DNA of 64,000 bases from an uncultured Chitinophaga sp. (GTDB lineage Bacteria; Bacteroidota; Bacteroidia; Chitinophagales; Chitinophagaceae). Shown piece after piece: positions 35,926-45,024 of the stretch. The stretch lies in assembly GCF_946479755.1 (NCBI RefSeq), contig NZ_CAMLHC010000018.1, positions 102,789-166,788 on the forward strand, read 5' to 3'. A program made the translations under genes and the position numbers. The notes under the pieces are model-generated. The model worked only from the letters and a program-made list of their open reading frames with translations, did not search any database and had not been told where the DNA came from. The first letter of the stretch is position 1. Every line of letters starts with the position of its first letter.

Positions 35926-37332
35926 ATGCGTAAGATATTTCTCCTGCTTCTGACAGCACTCTCTATCCAGCTCCACCTGCATGCGCAGGGCTATCAGCTA
36001 TCTATCCGGCTGAAGAACTACACCAGCGGTAAACTGTTTCTGGCCAACTATATGGGACGGACCACCTACCTGGCCGATTCGGCTGAGGTAAACCCCGCCG
36101 GGGAAGTGGTGCTGAAAGGAAAAACCCCGTTGTATCCCGGCATTTACCTGATCGTACTGCCCGGTAAACAGAAATACGTGGAAACGCTGATCGATAAGCA
36201 GCAGTTCTTCTCCGTGACGATTGATACGGCTGACCTGGTGGGTAAAACCGTCTACAAAGGGTCCCCGGACAATGAGCTCTTCCTGGCGTATAACCGGTTT
36301 CTGTTCCAGCAGGAATCGCTGACCCGCAGTATCACCGACCAGTTGAAAACGGCCCGTACCGCTGCTGATTCCGCCAAGGTGGCGCCGTTGCAACAGGAAC
36401 TGGGCAAAAAACTACAGGAATACCGCCACGACCTGGTATCCAAACATCCCCAGGCTATCCTGTCGGCCATATTCAGGGCGATGAAAGAGCCCGAAATACC
36501 GCAGAAGCCGGAAGGGGAGGACTCTTCTTTTGCCTACCGCTACTTTAAGGGGCATTACTGGGATGAAGTGGAGCTGTCTACCGACCGGCTGGTGAGAACG
36601 CCCGTACTGGAGGCCAAGCTGAAAAAGTATTTTTCCCAGCTGGTGGTGAATATGCCTGATTCTATTATTGCGGACTGTGACGCGCTCCTTGCCCGCACCC
36701 GCAAAAGCAAAGAAGCCTTTAAATATGTGCTGTGGTGGCTGACCTACAACTACGAAAGCTCTCCTTATATGGGCATGGATGCTGTATTTGTGCACCTGGT
36801 GGAGAAATACTATGTTCCGGGAGATGCTTTCTGGCTGAATGATGAACAACTCAATAAGATCATCAACCGCGCCTATACGCTGGCGCCTAACCTGATCGGC
36901 CAGCAGGCGGCGCCGCTGGAACTAAAAGATACCGCGTCCAAGCCTGTCTCTCTTTATAAAACAAAAGCGAAATACACGGTGCTGGTATTCTGGGACCCTA
37001 CCTGCGGGCACTGTAAGACAGAGCTGCCCCGGCTCGATTCCGCCTTCAAAGCCAGCTGGAAGGATAAAGGGGTGGCTATGATCGGTATCAAGACGGAGGG
37101 TACCCGGGAGGAGTGGTTATCTTTTATCAGGGACCATCACCTTACCGGATGGGTACACGCGCTTGATGCGGACAACACTACCAATTACCGCCGGCTATAC
37201 GACGTTTACAGTACCCCGGTAGTATACCTGCTGGATGAACGTAAGAAAATTGTTGCCAAACGTCTCGCTGTAGAGCAACTGAACGATTTCCTGGAACGTT
37301 CGGGGCAAAAAACCACAGCAGCGAAGCTGTAG
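35926..37332 (+). CDS. TlpA-like thiol-disulfide protein with DUF4369-type N-terminus
   Basis: I take the ATG at 35926 (468 residues), which begins the signal peptide MRKIFLLLLTALSIQLHLHAQ. An N-terminal beta-domain like DUF4369 (YQLSIRLKNYTSGKLFLANYMGR) and a helical middle region precede a thioredoxin-like redoxin domain with the CGHC active site in FWDPTCGHCKTELP. It is predicted to act in the periplasm as a disulfide reductase or isomerase, a common paralogous family in Chitinophagaceae. Divergent from rlmD. Confidence 0.88.
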   Translation: MRKIFLLLLTALSIQLHLHAQGYQLSIRLKNYTSGKLFLANYMGRTTYLADSAEVNPAGEVVLKGKTPLYPGIYLIVLPGKQKYVETLIDKQQFFSVTIDTADLVGKTVYKGSPDNELFLAYNRFLFQQESLTRSITDQLKTARTAADSAKVAPLQQELGKKLQEYRHDLVSKHPQAILSAIFRAMKEPEIPQKPEGEDSSFAYRYFKGHYWDEVELSTDRLVRTPVLEAKLKKYFSQLVVNMPDSIIADCDALLARTRKSKEAFKYVLWWLTYNYESSPYMGMDAVFVHLVEKYYVPGDAFWLNDEQLNKIINRAYTLAPNLIGQQAAPLELKDTASKPVSLYKTKAKYTVLVFWDPTCGHCKTELPRLDSAFKASWKDKGVAMIGIKTEGTREEWLSFIRDHHLTGWVHALDADNTTNYRRLYDVYSTPVVYLLDERKKIVAKRLAVEQLNDFLERSGQKTTAAKL

Positions 37333-37455
37333 AAAACAGGGTGTAGAACGTGGAATATATACCTCGTTTTATACTGATAATCAATTACTTGAAATAATTT
37401 AACATTCTTTTGGCATACTCTTTGAATTTTGGGAGGCGGACCAAAAAATCAGGTT

Positions 37456-38169
37456 ATGACCAAGAAGACGATTTTCCTCTCCTTTGCAGCGATGACCTTG
37501 TCCTTTGCAGCGATGGCTCAGGCCCGTGTAGGCATTAAAGGTGGATGGAACCTTTCCAACATTACCACCAGCAATGACGGCAGTACGAAAGATGCCAAAA
37601 GTCTGTCCGGCTTCAATGTCGGCGTGATAGCGGATTTGCCGCTGGTACCCCGTATTTTGTCATTCCAGCCTGGGGTATTTTATACCACAAAGGGTACAAA
37701 ATCCGAAGTCGGTGACAAAAACAATGTGACCGTAGCTAATCCTTACGCTAAGTACACTCAGAATCCGTCTTACATCGAAGTGCCTTTAAACTTTGTTGCA
37801 AAACTGCCGGTGGGTGAGCACGCCAGTCTGTTTGCAGGCGTAGGCCCGTATTTTGCATTTGGGGTAGCAGGAAAGAACAAGTATGAAGCCACTACAGTGG
37901 CCGGTACTACCAGTGGTTCTTCCAGCATTAAGTGGGACGACGACACGCCGTTTAACAATGGAGACCTTAACCAGGGCCGCGACAAGTGGAAGCGGTTTGA
38001 CTGGGGCGGTAACATACAGGTAGGTGCAGAAATCAGCAATTTCCTGATCAGCGCTCAGTATGGTATCGGCTTCGCCAAAGTTTATTCAGGCGAAATCAAC
38101 AGTACGGACAACAAAGACAAGAACCGCGTATTCAGTGTTTCCGTAGGTTATCTCTTTGGCGGCAGATAA
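37456..38169 (+). CDS. PorT-like outer-membrane beta-barrel protein, copy 1
   Basis: I chose the ATG at 37456 (237 residues), which opens a signal peptide ending AAMAQ; an ATG 27 bases earlier adds a non-signal stretch. The mature protein alternates polar and hydrophobic residues as in 8-10-strand barrels of the outer-membrane beta-barrel (PorT) family. It begins ARVGIKGGWNLS, and its last strand ends in FSVSVGYLFGG. First of three tandem paralogues. No ligand can be inferred. Confidence 0.85.
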   Translation: MTKKTIFLSFAAMTLSFAAMAQARVGIKGGWNLSNITTSNDGSTKDAKSLSGFNVGVIADLPLVPRILSFQPGVFYTTKGTKSEVGDKNNVTVANPYAKYTQNPSYIEVPLNFVAKLPVGEHASLFAGVGPYFAFGVAGKNKYEATTVAGTTSGSSSIKWDDDTPFNNGDLNQGRDKWKRFDWGGNIQVGAEISNFLISAQYGIGFAKVYSGEINSTDNKDKNRVFSVSVGYLFGGR

Positions 38170-38266
38170 AAAAAATTCCGAACAATTTTTAACGCGTTTT
38201 GTAATTACAGCTAGCAAGCAAAAAGTACAGGCTGATTCATAATCATTTAGCAATCAGAAAAAGACA

Positions 38267-38301
38267 AAAAGTGACGTCACCGGCCTGTTGGCGTCACTTT
38301 T
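38267..38301 (+). terminator. Terminator-like hairpin between barrel copies 1 and 2
   Basis: Perfect 10-bp stem (38267-38276 with 38292-38301) whose 3' arm ends in four T residues; its top contains a small palindrome GTGACGTCAC. Confidence 0.65.
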
Positions 38302-38325
38302 AACCTCATCCAAATACACATTAAA

Positions 38326-38952
38326 ATGAAAAAGGTACTCTTAGCTGCGGTCGCATTATTGATCGCAGGTGTTACATTCGGTCAGACAAAATGGGGCATT
38401 GTAGCAGGCCCTCAGTTTTCCAGTGTAACCACCAAAGGATCCGCTTTTGGTACTACCTCCAAGGAAACCAGCAAGCTTTTGACAGGATTAAGAGCTGGCG
38501 TAACCGTCGACATTCCTTTAGGGGATGAATTTTACGTAGGCACCGGCTTATTGTATTCCGGCAAAGGCGGTAAGTTCAAGAACTCAGACGCAAAAGTAAG
38601 CCTGGGCTACCTGCAGCTGCCGATCAACTTCATGTTCAAACCTGAAGTCGGTAGCGGTAACCTGGTACTGGCCATCGGCCCTTACGTTGCGTATGGCGTT
38701 ACCGGTAAATACAAGGACTTGCCACTCGTCGGTGAAAGAAAGGCTTTCGACGATGAAGCCGGCCTTGCTAAACTGAAACGTTTTGACGCAGGCGGTAACA
38801 TCCAGATCGGGTATGAAATCCCGGCTGGTCTTTATTTCGGTCTGAATGCCGACCTGGGTATGGTAAACGCATTCGACAACACCAGCAACGACGCGAAGTT
38901 TAAAAACACCTCCTTCGGTGTGTCCGTAGGATATAAATTCAGCGGTCGTTAA
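38326..38952 (+). CDS. PorT-like outer-membrane beta-barrel protein, copy 2
   Basis: 208 residues, signal peptide ending GVTFGQ, then barrel strands such as KWGIVAGPQFSSV, LGYLQLPINFMFK and the C-terminal FGVSVGYKFSGR. It shares the KRFDAGGNIQIGYE segment with copy 1 (KRFDWGGNIQVGAE), showing duplication. A strong terminator follows, so each copy appears to be its own transcription unit. Confidence 0.85.
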   Translation: MKKVLLAAVALLIAGVTFGQTKWGIVAGPQFSSVTTKGSAFGTTSKETSKLLTGLRAGVTVDIPLGDEFYVGTGLLYSGKGGKFKNSDAKVSLGYLQLPINFMFKPEVGSGNLVLAIGPYVAYGVTGKYKDLPLVGERKAFDDEAGLAKLKRFDAGGNIQIGYEIPAGLYFGLNADLGMVNAFDNTSNDAKFKNTSFGVSVGYKFSGR

Positions 38953-38986
38953 TCATCGCAAAAACACCACATCACAATTAATTAAC

Positions 38987-39019
38987 AGGCTGCCTGGTAA
39001 GTTCCAGGCAGCCTTTTTT
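38987..39019 (+). terminator. Intrinsic terminator of barrel copy 2
   Basis: Perfect 11-bp stem (38987-38997 with 39004-39014), 6-base loop, T-run to 39019. Confidence 0.9.
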
Positions 39020-39142
39020 ATATAAATTCGAAACCTTTTGTTTAGCTTCGCCGTTAGTATCCGTTGGATGAACCTGAAGAACCTTGTCTGTTTCATAACG
39101 ATATATTGAGCAAGTATCATTAATCCCGTAGTACAGTTCTAC

Positions 39143-39841
39143 ATGAAGTGTTTAAAATTCCTGTGCGTGTTGGCCTCTCTGGTCGCTACCACCACAATTG
39201 TTAATGCCCAGGTAAGCTTAGGCTTGCAAGGGGGTTATGTGAATGCCGAAATGAATGTCTCTTCCGGAAGTTCCGGGGGTACACAGCCCGGATCGCAGCC
39301 GCTGCACAGCTGGCAGGCCGGTTTTTACCTGAATATTCCTGTATTTCCCAACGGCGCCCTGCAACCGGGACTAAACTATATCGTTAAGGGAGCCAACCGG
39401 TCATTTAACGGCCAGGAAGGCGTTAATGTGGCCTTGCCCGGTGCTACCAAAATCAGGTTGCAATACCTGGAGCTGCCGGTGAACCTGGTCTATAAAATAC
39501 CGATTGGCATCGGAAAACTGGCGATTGGCGGCGGTGGCTACGGCGCTTATTGTACCCGCGGCGACTATAACCTGGCCATCTACAAAGAAGGAAAGCTGCT
39601 GCAGTCCAGCAATCAACGGGTGGACTTCGGAAAAAATCCCAATGTGTTCACCACCGGGTATAACCTGCAACGCTGGGATGCCGGTTTAAATGCCGTTGCC
39701 ACCATCGAGTTTAACTGCTATGTGACGCTCGGTGTTAATTATAGCCACGGCCTGGTGGACCTGGACAAGTCTGACGGAAATATCAAAAACAGGTACTTCG
39801 GTATCAATGTCGGTATACTGTTTAACCGGGAAGACTGGTAG
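39143..39841 (+). CDS. PorT-like outer-membrane beta-barrel protein, copy 3
   Basis: 232 residues, signal peptide ending IVNAQ, with barrel strands VSLGLQGGYVNAEM, IRLQYLELPVNLVYK and the closing YFGINVGILFN. It carries the same central pattern (LQRWDAGLNAVATIEF) as the two upstream copies but is more diverged. Function unknown; such proteins are frequent in Bacteroidota outer membranes. Confidence 0.83.
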   Translation: MKCLKFLCVLASLVATTTIVNAQVSLGLQGGYVNAEMNVSSGSSGGTQPGSQPLHSWQAGFYLNIPVFPNGALQPGLNYIVKGANRSFNGQEGVNVALPGATKIRLQYLELPVNLVYKIPIGIGKLAIGGGGYGAYCTRGDYNLAIYKEGKLLQSSNQRVDFGKNPNVFTTGYNLQRWDAGLNAVATIEFNCYVTLGVNYSHGLVDLDKSDGNIKNRYFGINVGILFNREDW

Positions 39842-39875
39842 AAGATATTTTAATATTTTAAATTTATTTATTTTT

Positions 39876-39883
39876 TATATTTG
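39876..39883 (+). promoter_or_regulatory. Bacteroidota -7 element in the gap after barrel copy 3
   Basis: TATATTTG inside a very A+T-rich stretch, 34 bases after the stop codon. It would start a short transcript ending at the terminator at 40031-40063. Confidence 0.45.
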
Positions 39884-39887
39884 TTAC

Positions 39888-40063
39888 CCGATGGATACCG
39901 TTTCCCGGGTTGCCGCACAGGCGTCACGGAAAAGGGCTTTGGTTGTCTGATGGCAGGAGCGGCAGGCAATAACAGGTATCCGTTCATTTATTTTCGTACA
40001 TACTTATCAGTTAATCATTAATAGGACCAGGAGGCCGCCGTAACAGGCGGTCTCTTTTTTTTT
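39888..40063 (+). ncRNA. Candidate small RNA, or short mRNA of a 19-codon ORF
   Basis: A consensus -7 box (39876-39883) and an intrinsic terminator (40031-40063) bracket about 175 bases without a normal gene. The only open frame from an ATG near the 5' end is 39891-39950, 19 codons (starts MDTVSRVAAQ). Whether the product is the RNA, the peptide or a 3' leftover of the upstream gene cannot be settled from sequence. Confidence 0.35.
40031..40063 (+). terminator. Intrinsic terminator
   Basis: 9-bp stem with one G-T wobble (40031-40039 with 40046-40054), 6-base loop and a nine-T run to 40063. It ends either the barrel copy 3 transcript or the candidate small RNA. Confidence 0.85.
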
Positions 40064-40179
40064 GCCCGGGGAATAGGGGTGAACGTGTTTGTGTGCGTCT
40101 TGTTTACAGAAAGTTGCTTCCCTCAGGGGTTGCGATGATCATTGGACAGTTAATTTAAATGTGTGACAGTTATAGGGAT

Positions 40180-40207
40180 ATGCCACTACGTCTCTACGTA
40201 ATGGCAT
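40180..40207. repeat. Imperfect palindrome downstream of metF
   Basis: 12-base arms (40180-40191 and 40196-40207) with a single mismatch and a 4-base loop; no T-run. It lies just beyond the metF terminator, in a 442-base gap (39842-40283) that otherwise holds only the candidate small RNA. Confidence 0.45.
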
Positions 40208-40228
40208 TATAATATGAAAGAAAAGCAA

Positions 40229-40258
40229 AAAAGGGAAAGACTTTCGTCATTCCCTTTT
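40229..40258 (-). terminator. Terminator of metF
   Basis: Perfect 9-bp stem (40229-40237 with 40250-40258); the A-rich left side reads as a T-run on the minus strand. About 26 bases past the metF stop. Confidence 0.75.
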
Positions 40259-40283
40259 CTTTTTATGTAAAAGACGGTCCGTC

Positions 40284-41237
40284 TTATATGATGGCTTCTA
40301 CCGCCTTGCGCACTACCTGTGGTTTGCCCAGCGTGTAGTAGTGGAGCACCGGTACGCCAAAAGCTTTTAACTCCCTGGACTGGTTGATCAGCCATTCGGT
40401 ACCTACCTGTTCTACCTCTTTATCTGTTTTGCAGCGCATAATTTCGCTGGACAGCTCCGTAGGCAGATCTACATGGAAAATCCGTGGCAGGATGTTCATC
40501 TGCTTTTTGGAGGTGAGGGGCTTCAGGCCCGGGATAATCGGCACGGTGATACCCATTTCGCGGCATTTGGCCACAAAATCAAAGAATTTCTGGTTGTCGA
40601 AGAACATTTGGGTGACGATATAATCCGCTCCCATTTCCACTTTTTTCTTCAGGTAGCCCATGTCTGTCTGCATATTGGGCGCTTCGAAGTGTTTTTCCGG
40701 GTATCCGGCCACCCCGATGCAGAAGTTGGTTTTTACGCCGCCCTGCAGGTCGTCTTCCAGGTATACCCCGTTGTTCATGTGCACTACCTGGTCCAGCAGC
40801 TCGCTGGCATAGGCGTGACCGTGAGGATCGGGTTCGAAAAACGTTTCGTTTTTGGGAGCATCGCCTCTGAGAACCAATACGTTATCGACTCCGAGAAAGG
40901 CCAGGTCAATCAGTGCGTTTTCCGTTTCCTCCCGGCTAAAGCCGCCACAGATCAAGTGAGGGACTGCGTCCACATTATAGTGGTTCATAATGGCGGCGCA
41001 GATACCTACCGTACCGGGGCGTTTCCGGATTTCCACCTTCTCGAAGGCACCGTCGGCCTTCTTTTTGAACATATGCTCACTGCGGTGGTAGGTTACATTG
41101 ATATAGGCCGGCTTGAAGTCCATCAACGGGTCCAGATGGTCGTAGATGGAGTCAATGCTCTTTCCTTTCAGCGGGGGAAGGATTTCGAAAGATATCAGTG
41201 TATCCTTCGCCTGGGCAATATGTTCTGTTACTTTCAT
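40284..41237 (-). CDS. metF: Methylenetetrahydrofolate reductase
   Basis: A 317-residue FAD-dependent TIM-barrel enzyme that reduces 5,10-methylene-THF to 5-methyl-THF for methionine synthesis. Visible family segments: FEILPPLKGKSID with the catalytic Glu near residue 18, YINVTYHRSEH, VLRGDAPKNE, CIGVAGYPEKH and ADYIVTQMFFDNQ. Length is standard. It stands alone on the minus strand with its own -7 box and terminator. Confidence 0.96.
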   Translation of the reverse strand: MKVTEHIAQAKDTLISFEILPPLKGKSIDSIYDHLDPLMDFKPAYINVTYHRSEHMFKKKADGAFEKVEIRKRPGTVGICAAIMNHYNVDAVPHLICGGFSREETENALIDLAFLGVDNVLVLRGDAPKNETFFEPDPHGHAYASELLDQVVHMNNGVYLEDDLQGGVKTNFCIGVAGYPEKHFEAPNMQTDMGYLKKKVEMGADYIVTQMFFDNQKFFDFVAKCREMGITVPIIPGLKPLTSKKQMNILPRIFHVDLPTELSSEIMRCKTDKEVEQVGTEWLINQSRELKAFGVPVLHYYTLGKPQVVRKAVEAII

Positions 41238-41304
41238 GTGTTATGGAATTTGTGGAATAATGGCTGTTTGGGTAAACCTTATTCCGACTGAAAATTTACG
41301 GGGG

Positions 41305-41312
41305 CAAAAATA
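41305..41312 (-). promoter_or_regulatory. Bacteroidota -7 element of metF
   Basis: Reads TATTTTTG on the minus strand, 67 bases upstream of the metF ATG. Confidence 0.5.
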
Positions 41313-41386
41313 ACATATCCCCTCATCAATCTTCTATGATTTTTCTTCCCGGCACAACTATCACTAGGCCAAGTGAATGAATTGTT

Positions 41387-41394
41387 TAATTTTG
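41387..41394 (+). promoter_or_regulatory. Bacteroidota -7 element of lptB
   Basis: TAATTTTG, 14 bases before the ATG at 41409. It lies downstream of a more distal in-frame ATG (41373), which supports the shorter LptB start. Confidence 0.5.
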
Positions 41395-41408
41395 CTAAGT
41401 TTGATCAT

Positions 41409-42170
41409 ATGGCATTAAGAATACATACGGACCAGCTGGTAAAGCGCTATGGCGCCAGGACGGTGGTAAACCACGTGTCTGTTGAGGTGTCCCAGGGGGA
41501 GATCGTAGGGCTGCTGGGCCCTAACGGAGCGGGTAAAACCACTTCCTTTTACATGGTAGTAGGGCTTATTAAGCCGGATGAAGGGAATGTTTACCTCGAT
41601 GAGGTGAATATCACCAAGCTACCCATGTATAAAAGGGCTAAAATGGGTATCGGCTATCTGCCGCAGGAGGCCTCTGTGTTCCGCAAACTCAGTGTGGAAG
41701 ACAATATCGCCGCCGTGCTGGAAATGACCGATCTCAAAAAGGCCGAGCAGAAAGACAAGCTGGAGGCGCTCCTGAGCGAATTCCGCCTGACACACGTCCG
41801 TAAGAGCCCCGGCGACGTACTGAGCGGTGGGGAACGCCGCCGTACCGAAATTGCCCGCGCACTGGCCGTAGACCCTAAATTCATCCTGCTGGATGAACCC
41901 TTTGCAGGGATCGATCCTATTGCCGTGGAAGATATCCAGTCTATTGTAGCTAAACTGAAATATAAGAACATTGGTATCCTGATTACGGACCACAACGTAC
42001 AGGAAACACTGTCCATTACCGACAGGGCTTATTTATTGTTTGAAGGAAAAATCCTGAAATCGGGGTCGGCAGAAGAACTGGCTGAAGATGAACAGGTAAG
42101 AAAAGTGTATCTTGGCCAGAATTTCGTTCTTCGCAGGAAGAATTACCTGGACGAAGCAGCTAAACAATAA
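41409..42170 (+). CDS. lptB: Lipopolysaccharide export ABC transporter ATP-binding protein
   Basis: 253 residues from the ATG at 41409. An ATG 36 bases upstream would add 12 residues and would lie before the promoter box. Walker [10 protein letters not shown], signature LSGGERRR and Walker [14 protein letters not shown] are intact, and the C-terminal [11 protein letters not shown] region fits LptB. It powers LPS extraction from the inner membrane together with LptF/G/C, whose genes are not in this window. The GH3-family and fabG genes follow on the same strand at 23- and 17-base spacings. Confidence 0.93.
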   Translation: MALRIHTDQLVKRYGARTVVNHVSVEVSQGEIVGLLGPNGAGKTTSFYMVVGLIKPDEGNVYLDEVNITKLPMYKRAKMGIGYLPQEASVFRKLSVEDNIAAVLEMTDLKKAEQKDKLEALLSEFRLTHVRKSPGDVLSGGERRRTEIARALAVDPKFILLDEPFAGIDPIAVEDIQSIVAKLKYKNIGILITDHNVQETLSITDRAYLLFEGKILKSGSAEELAEDEQVRKVYLGQNFVLRRKNYLDEAAKQ

Positions 42171-42193
42171 AAACACGCTACAGCATCCTATAT

Positions 42194-43723
42194 ATGAAGA
42201 TTTTAAGTCCTGCCATATCACAACTCGCACGTCTGCGCATGGGGCGCATCGCCTATTTTATGCAATATCCCGTGCAGGTGCAACAGCAGGTATTCCAAAA
42301 CCTTATCAGCGCCGCCCAGTACACCGAATTCGGCAAACAACACGGCTTTTCGAAAATTTATAAGATAGAGGAATATAAAGAAAGGGTACCGGTACACACG
42401 TACGATACCATCAAACCCTATATCCAGCGTACCATGGAAGGCCAACAGAACGTTCTGTGGAATACGCCTATCAAATGGTTCGCTAAATCCAGCGGCACCA
42501 CCGCAGACAAAAGCAAGTTTATCCCCGTAACCGTGGAAAGCCTGGACGAATGCCATTACCGTTCCGGCCGCGATGTGATCTCTCTTTATTACAATAATTT
42601 CCCTGACTCCGACGTATTTACCGGAAAATCGCTGATCATCGGCGGCAGCCACCAGGTCAACAAGCTGTCGGAAGACAGCGACTCCTACTGTGGAGACCTC
42701 AGCGCGGTCATGCTGCAGAACATGCCCTTCTACGGTAACATGATCCGCACGCCCGACCTGGAGATAGCCCTGATGGACGAATGGGAAGAAAAAATAGAAC
42801 GTATGGCCAATGCGGTGATTCACGAAAACGTGACCTCCATTGCCGGCGTTCCCACCTGGACCATCGTACTGATCAAACGGATATTTGAGCTTACCGGCAA
42901 AGATAACCTGGCAGACGTATGGCCCAACCTCGAACTGTATATGCACGGCGGCGTAAGCTTTACACCTTACCGTGATCAGTTTGCGAAACTGATCCGCAAC
43001 CCGCTGATGCACTACCAGGAAACCTATAACGCTTCGGAAGGTTTTTTTGCCGCCCAGGACGTTATCGGGGAAGAAGGATTGCTGCTGTTCCTCAACCATG
43101 GCATCTTCTACGAGTTTATGCCAATGGAGGAACTGGGTAAGGAAAATCCGCGTACCCTGCAACTGCAGGAAGTGGAGACCGGGAAAAACTACGCCCTGGT
43201 GATCAGCACCAACGGCGGATTATGGCGCTACCTCGTTGGCGACACGATCCAGTTTACCTCCCTGCTGCCTTACCGCATCAAGGTAAGCGGCCGCACCAAA
43301 TCGTTTATCAATGCTTTCGGTGAAGAAGTGATCGTGGAAAATGCCGACAGCGCTATCGCAAAAGCCTGCGAAGTGACCGGCGCCGTGGTGAATGACTATA
43401 CCGCAGCACCTGTATATTTCAGTGACGAAGGCAACGGTGGCCACGAATGGCTCATCGAGTTTGAAGTGTTGCCAAATGATACCAATACGTTTGTATCTGT
43501 GCTGGACAACACCCTGAAATCCATCAATTCAGACTACGAAGCCAAAAGACACAAGGATATCGCCCTGCGCCCGCCGGTAGTGCATGTACTGCCCAGAGGC
43601 ACCTTCTGCGAATTCCTGAAGAGCAAAGGCAAACTGGGCGGCCAGCACAAAGTGCCCCGCCTGAACAACGACCGCAATTACCTCGAGGAAATCCTGAAGT
43701 TTGCGGCAACTATGAACACTTAA
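42194..43723 (+). CDS. GH3 auxin-promoter-family adenylating protein
   Basis: 509 residues of the GH3 family (plant acyl-acid amido synthetase-like, ANL superfamily). The three nucleotide motifs are present: SSGTTADKSKFIP, YNASEGFFA and TNGGLWRYLVGDTIQF. Plant members conjugate jasmonate or auxin to amino acids; bacterial homologues are common in Bacteroidota but their substrates are not established. It lies between lptB and fabG, so an envelope or lipid substrate is possible, but that is only a guess from context. Confidence 0.88.
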   Translation: MKILSPAISQLARLRMGRIAYFMQYPVQVQQQVFQNLISAAQYTEFGKQHGFSKIYKIEEYKERVPVHTYDTIKPYIQRTMEGQQNVLWNTPIKWFAKSSGTTADKSKFIPVTVESLDECHYRSGRDVISLYYNNFPDSDVFTGKSLIIGGSHQVNKLSEDSDSYCGDLSAVMLQNMPFYGNMIRTPDLEIALMDEWEEKIERMANAVIHENVTSIAGVPTWTIVLIKRIFELTGKDNLADVWPNLELYMHGGVSFTPYRDQFAKLIRNPLMHYQETYNASEGFFAAQDVIGEEGLLLFLNHGIFYEFMPMEELGKENPRTLQLQEVETGKNYALVISTNGGLWRYLVGDTIQFTSLLPYRIKVSGRTKSFINAFGEEVIVENADSAIAKACEVTGAVVNDYTAAPVYFSDEGNGGHEWLIEFEVLPNDTNTFVSVLDNTLKSINSDYEAKRHKDIALRPPVVHVLPRGTFCEFLKSKGKLGGQHKVPRLNNDRNYLEEILKFAATMNT

Positions 43724-43740
43724 AACCTATCAACTATAAC

Positions 43741-44490
43741 ATGAAATTACTGGAGAACAAAGTAGCGATTGTAACTGGCGCCAGCCGTGGTATTGGAGAA
43801 GCGATTGCTTTAAAATTTGCAGAACAGGGAGCTAACGTGGCTTTTACTTATGTAAGTTCTGATGAAAAAGCGAGAATCCTCGAAGAGAAACTCCGTGCGC
43901 TGGGCGTACAGGCAAAAGCCTATAAGTCAAACGCCGGTGTTTACGAAGAGACAGAAACGTTGGTAACGGAAGTGCTGAAAGAATTCGGAAAAATTGATAT
44001 CTGCGTGAACAACGCCGGTATCTCCAAAGATAACCTCCTGCTGCGTATGAGCCCGGACCAATGGGATGATGTGATGAACATCAACCTGAAAAGCGTGTAC
44101 AACATGACCAAACATGTGATCCGTCCGATGATGAAAGCTAAATCCGGCAGCATCATCAACATGAGCTCTGTTATCGGTATCATGGGCAACGCGGGCCAAA
44201 GCAGCTACGCCGCTTCCAAAGCCGGTATCATCGGGTTCACCAAATCCATCGCACAGGAACTGGGCAGCCGTAACATCCGCTGCAACGCGGTAGCACCGGG
44301 CTTTATCGAAACAGATATGACCAGCTACCTGAAAGAAGGCGAACAAGCCACCAGCTACATTCAGCAAATTCCGCTGGCCCGCTTTGGTACGCCGGACGAT
44401 ATCGCGAATGTATGCCTCTTCCTGGCTTCTGACATGAGCAGCTATGTTACCGGTCAGACGATCAGCGCCTGCGGCGGTTTATGCATGTAA
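43741..44490 (+). CDS. fabG: 3-oxoacyl-[acyl-carrier-protein] reductase
   Basis: A 249-residue short-chain dehydrogenase. The NADPH motif TGASRGIGE is at 13-21, NNAG near 90, and the catalytic Ser-Tyr-Lys set in SSVIGIMGNAGQSSYAASKAG. Overall likeness to FabG (VTGQTISACGGLCM end) is strong, though other SDR roles cannot be excluded. The fatty-acid synthesis function reduces beta-ketoacyl-ACP. Last gene of the lptB-GH3-fabG run; a terminator follows. Confidence 0.9.
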   Translation: MKLLENKVAIVTGASRGIGEAIALKFAEQGANVAFTYVSSDEKARILEEKLRALGVQAKAYKSNAGVYEETETLVTEVLKEFGKIDICVNNAGISKDNLLLRMSPDQWDDVMNINLKSVYNMTKHVIRPMMKAKSGSIINMSSVIGIMGNAGQSSYAASKAGIIGFTKSIAQELGSRNIRCNAVAPGFIETDMTSYLKEGEQATSYIQQIPLARFGTPDDIANVCLFLASDMSSYVTGQTISACGGLCM

Positions 44491-44505
44491 TTTTTTATAA
44501 GAGAT

Positions 44506-44540
44506 AAAAAAAACGCGGGTGACAACACCCGCGTTTTTTT
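44506..44540. terminator. Bidirectional intrinsic terminator after fabG
   Basis: Perfect 9-bp G+C-rich stem (44513-44521 with 44526-44534), 4-base loop, A-run on the left and T-run on the right, so it can work on both strands. Removing the insertion sequence would place it about 10 bases past the susD stop, so it probably served both genes before the insertion. Confidence 0.9.
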
Positions 44541-44589
44541 ATTGTGTGGTTTGACCCGTCCTGAAATAGCGATACAAAAAAGTTAAGCT

Positions 44590-45024
44590 ATGGATAAACT
44601 ACCTGAATTAGAACCAGTTAAGCGTACACAGCGTGATTATACGCTGTCTTTTAAATTGCAAGTTGTAGGGGAAGTTGAGCGAGGGGAAATAGGTGTGAGG
44701 GCCGCCCTGCGTAAGTATGGTATTCAGTCCCATTCGAGCATTCTCAGATGGATAGACAAATATGGTAAATTTGATAGAAGCCATCAAATCTCAATGAGTA
44801 TGTCCAAGACACCTGAACAGAAAATAATGGAGCTGGAGCAACAGGTTAAGCTGTTGGAGAAGCAAAAGGCGTTGCTTGAAAAACAAGTGGAGACAGCCGA
44901 TAAAAAAGCGATCATCTTTGATATGATGATAGATATTGCAGAGCAGGAATACCAAATAGATATTCGAAAAAACTCCTTACCCGAACAATTGCCCGTTACC
45001 GGGAAGAAAAACAAGAAACGATAG
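44590..45024 (+). CDS. IS3-family transposase OrfA (DNA-binding subunit)
   Basis: 144 residues. A helix-turn-helix of the IS3/IS911 type (YTLSFKLQVVGEVERGE, SHSSILRWIDKYG) is followed by a leucine-zipper-like coiled coil (KIMELEQQVKLLEKQKALLEKQ). It recognises the terminal repeats. The heptamer A-AAA-AAC at 44967-44973 is positioned exactly in the zero frame for -1 slippage into orfB. Confidence 0.92.
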   Translation: MDKLPELEPVKRTQRDYTLSFKLQVVGEVERGEIGVRAALRKYGIQSHSSILRWIDKYGKFDRSHQISMSMSKTPEQKIMELEQQVKLLEKQKALLEKQVETADKKAIIFDMMIDIAEQEYQIDIRKNSLPEQLPVTGKKNKKR

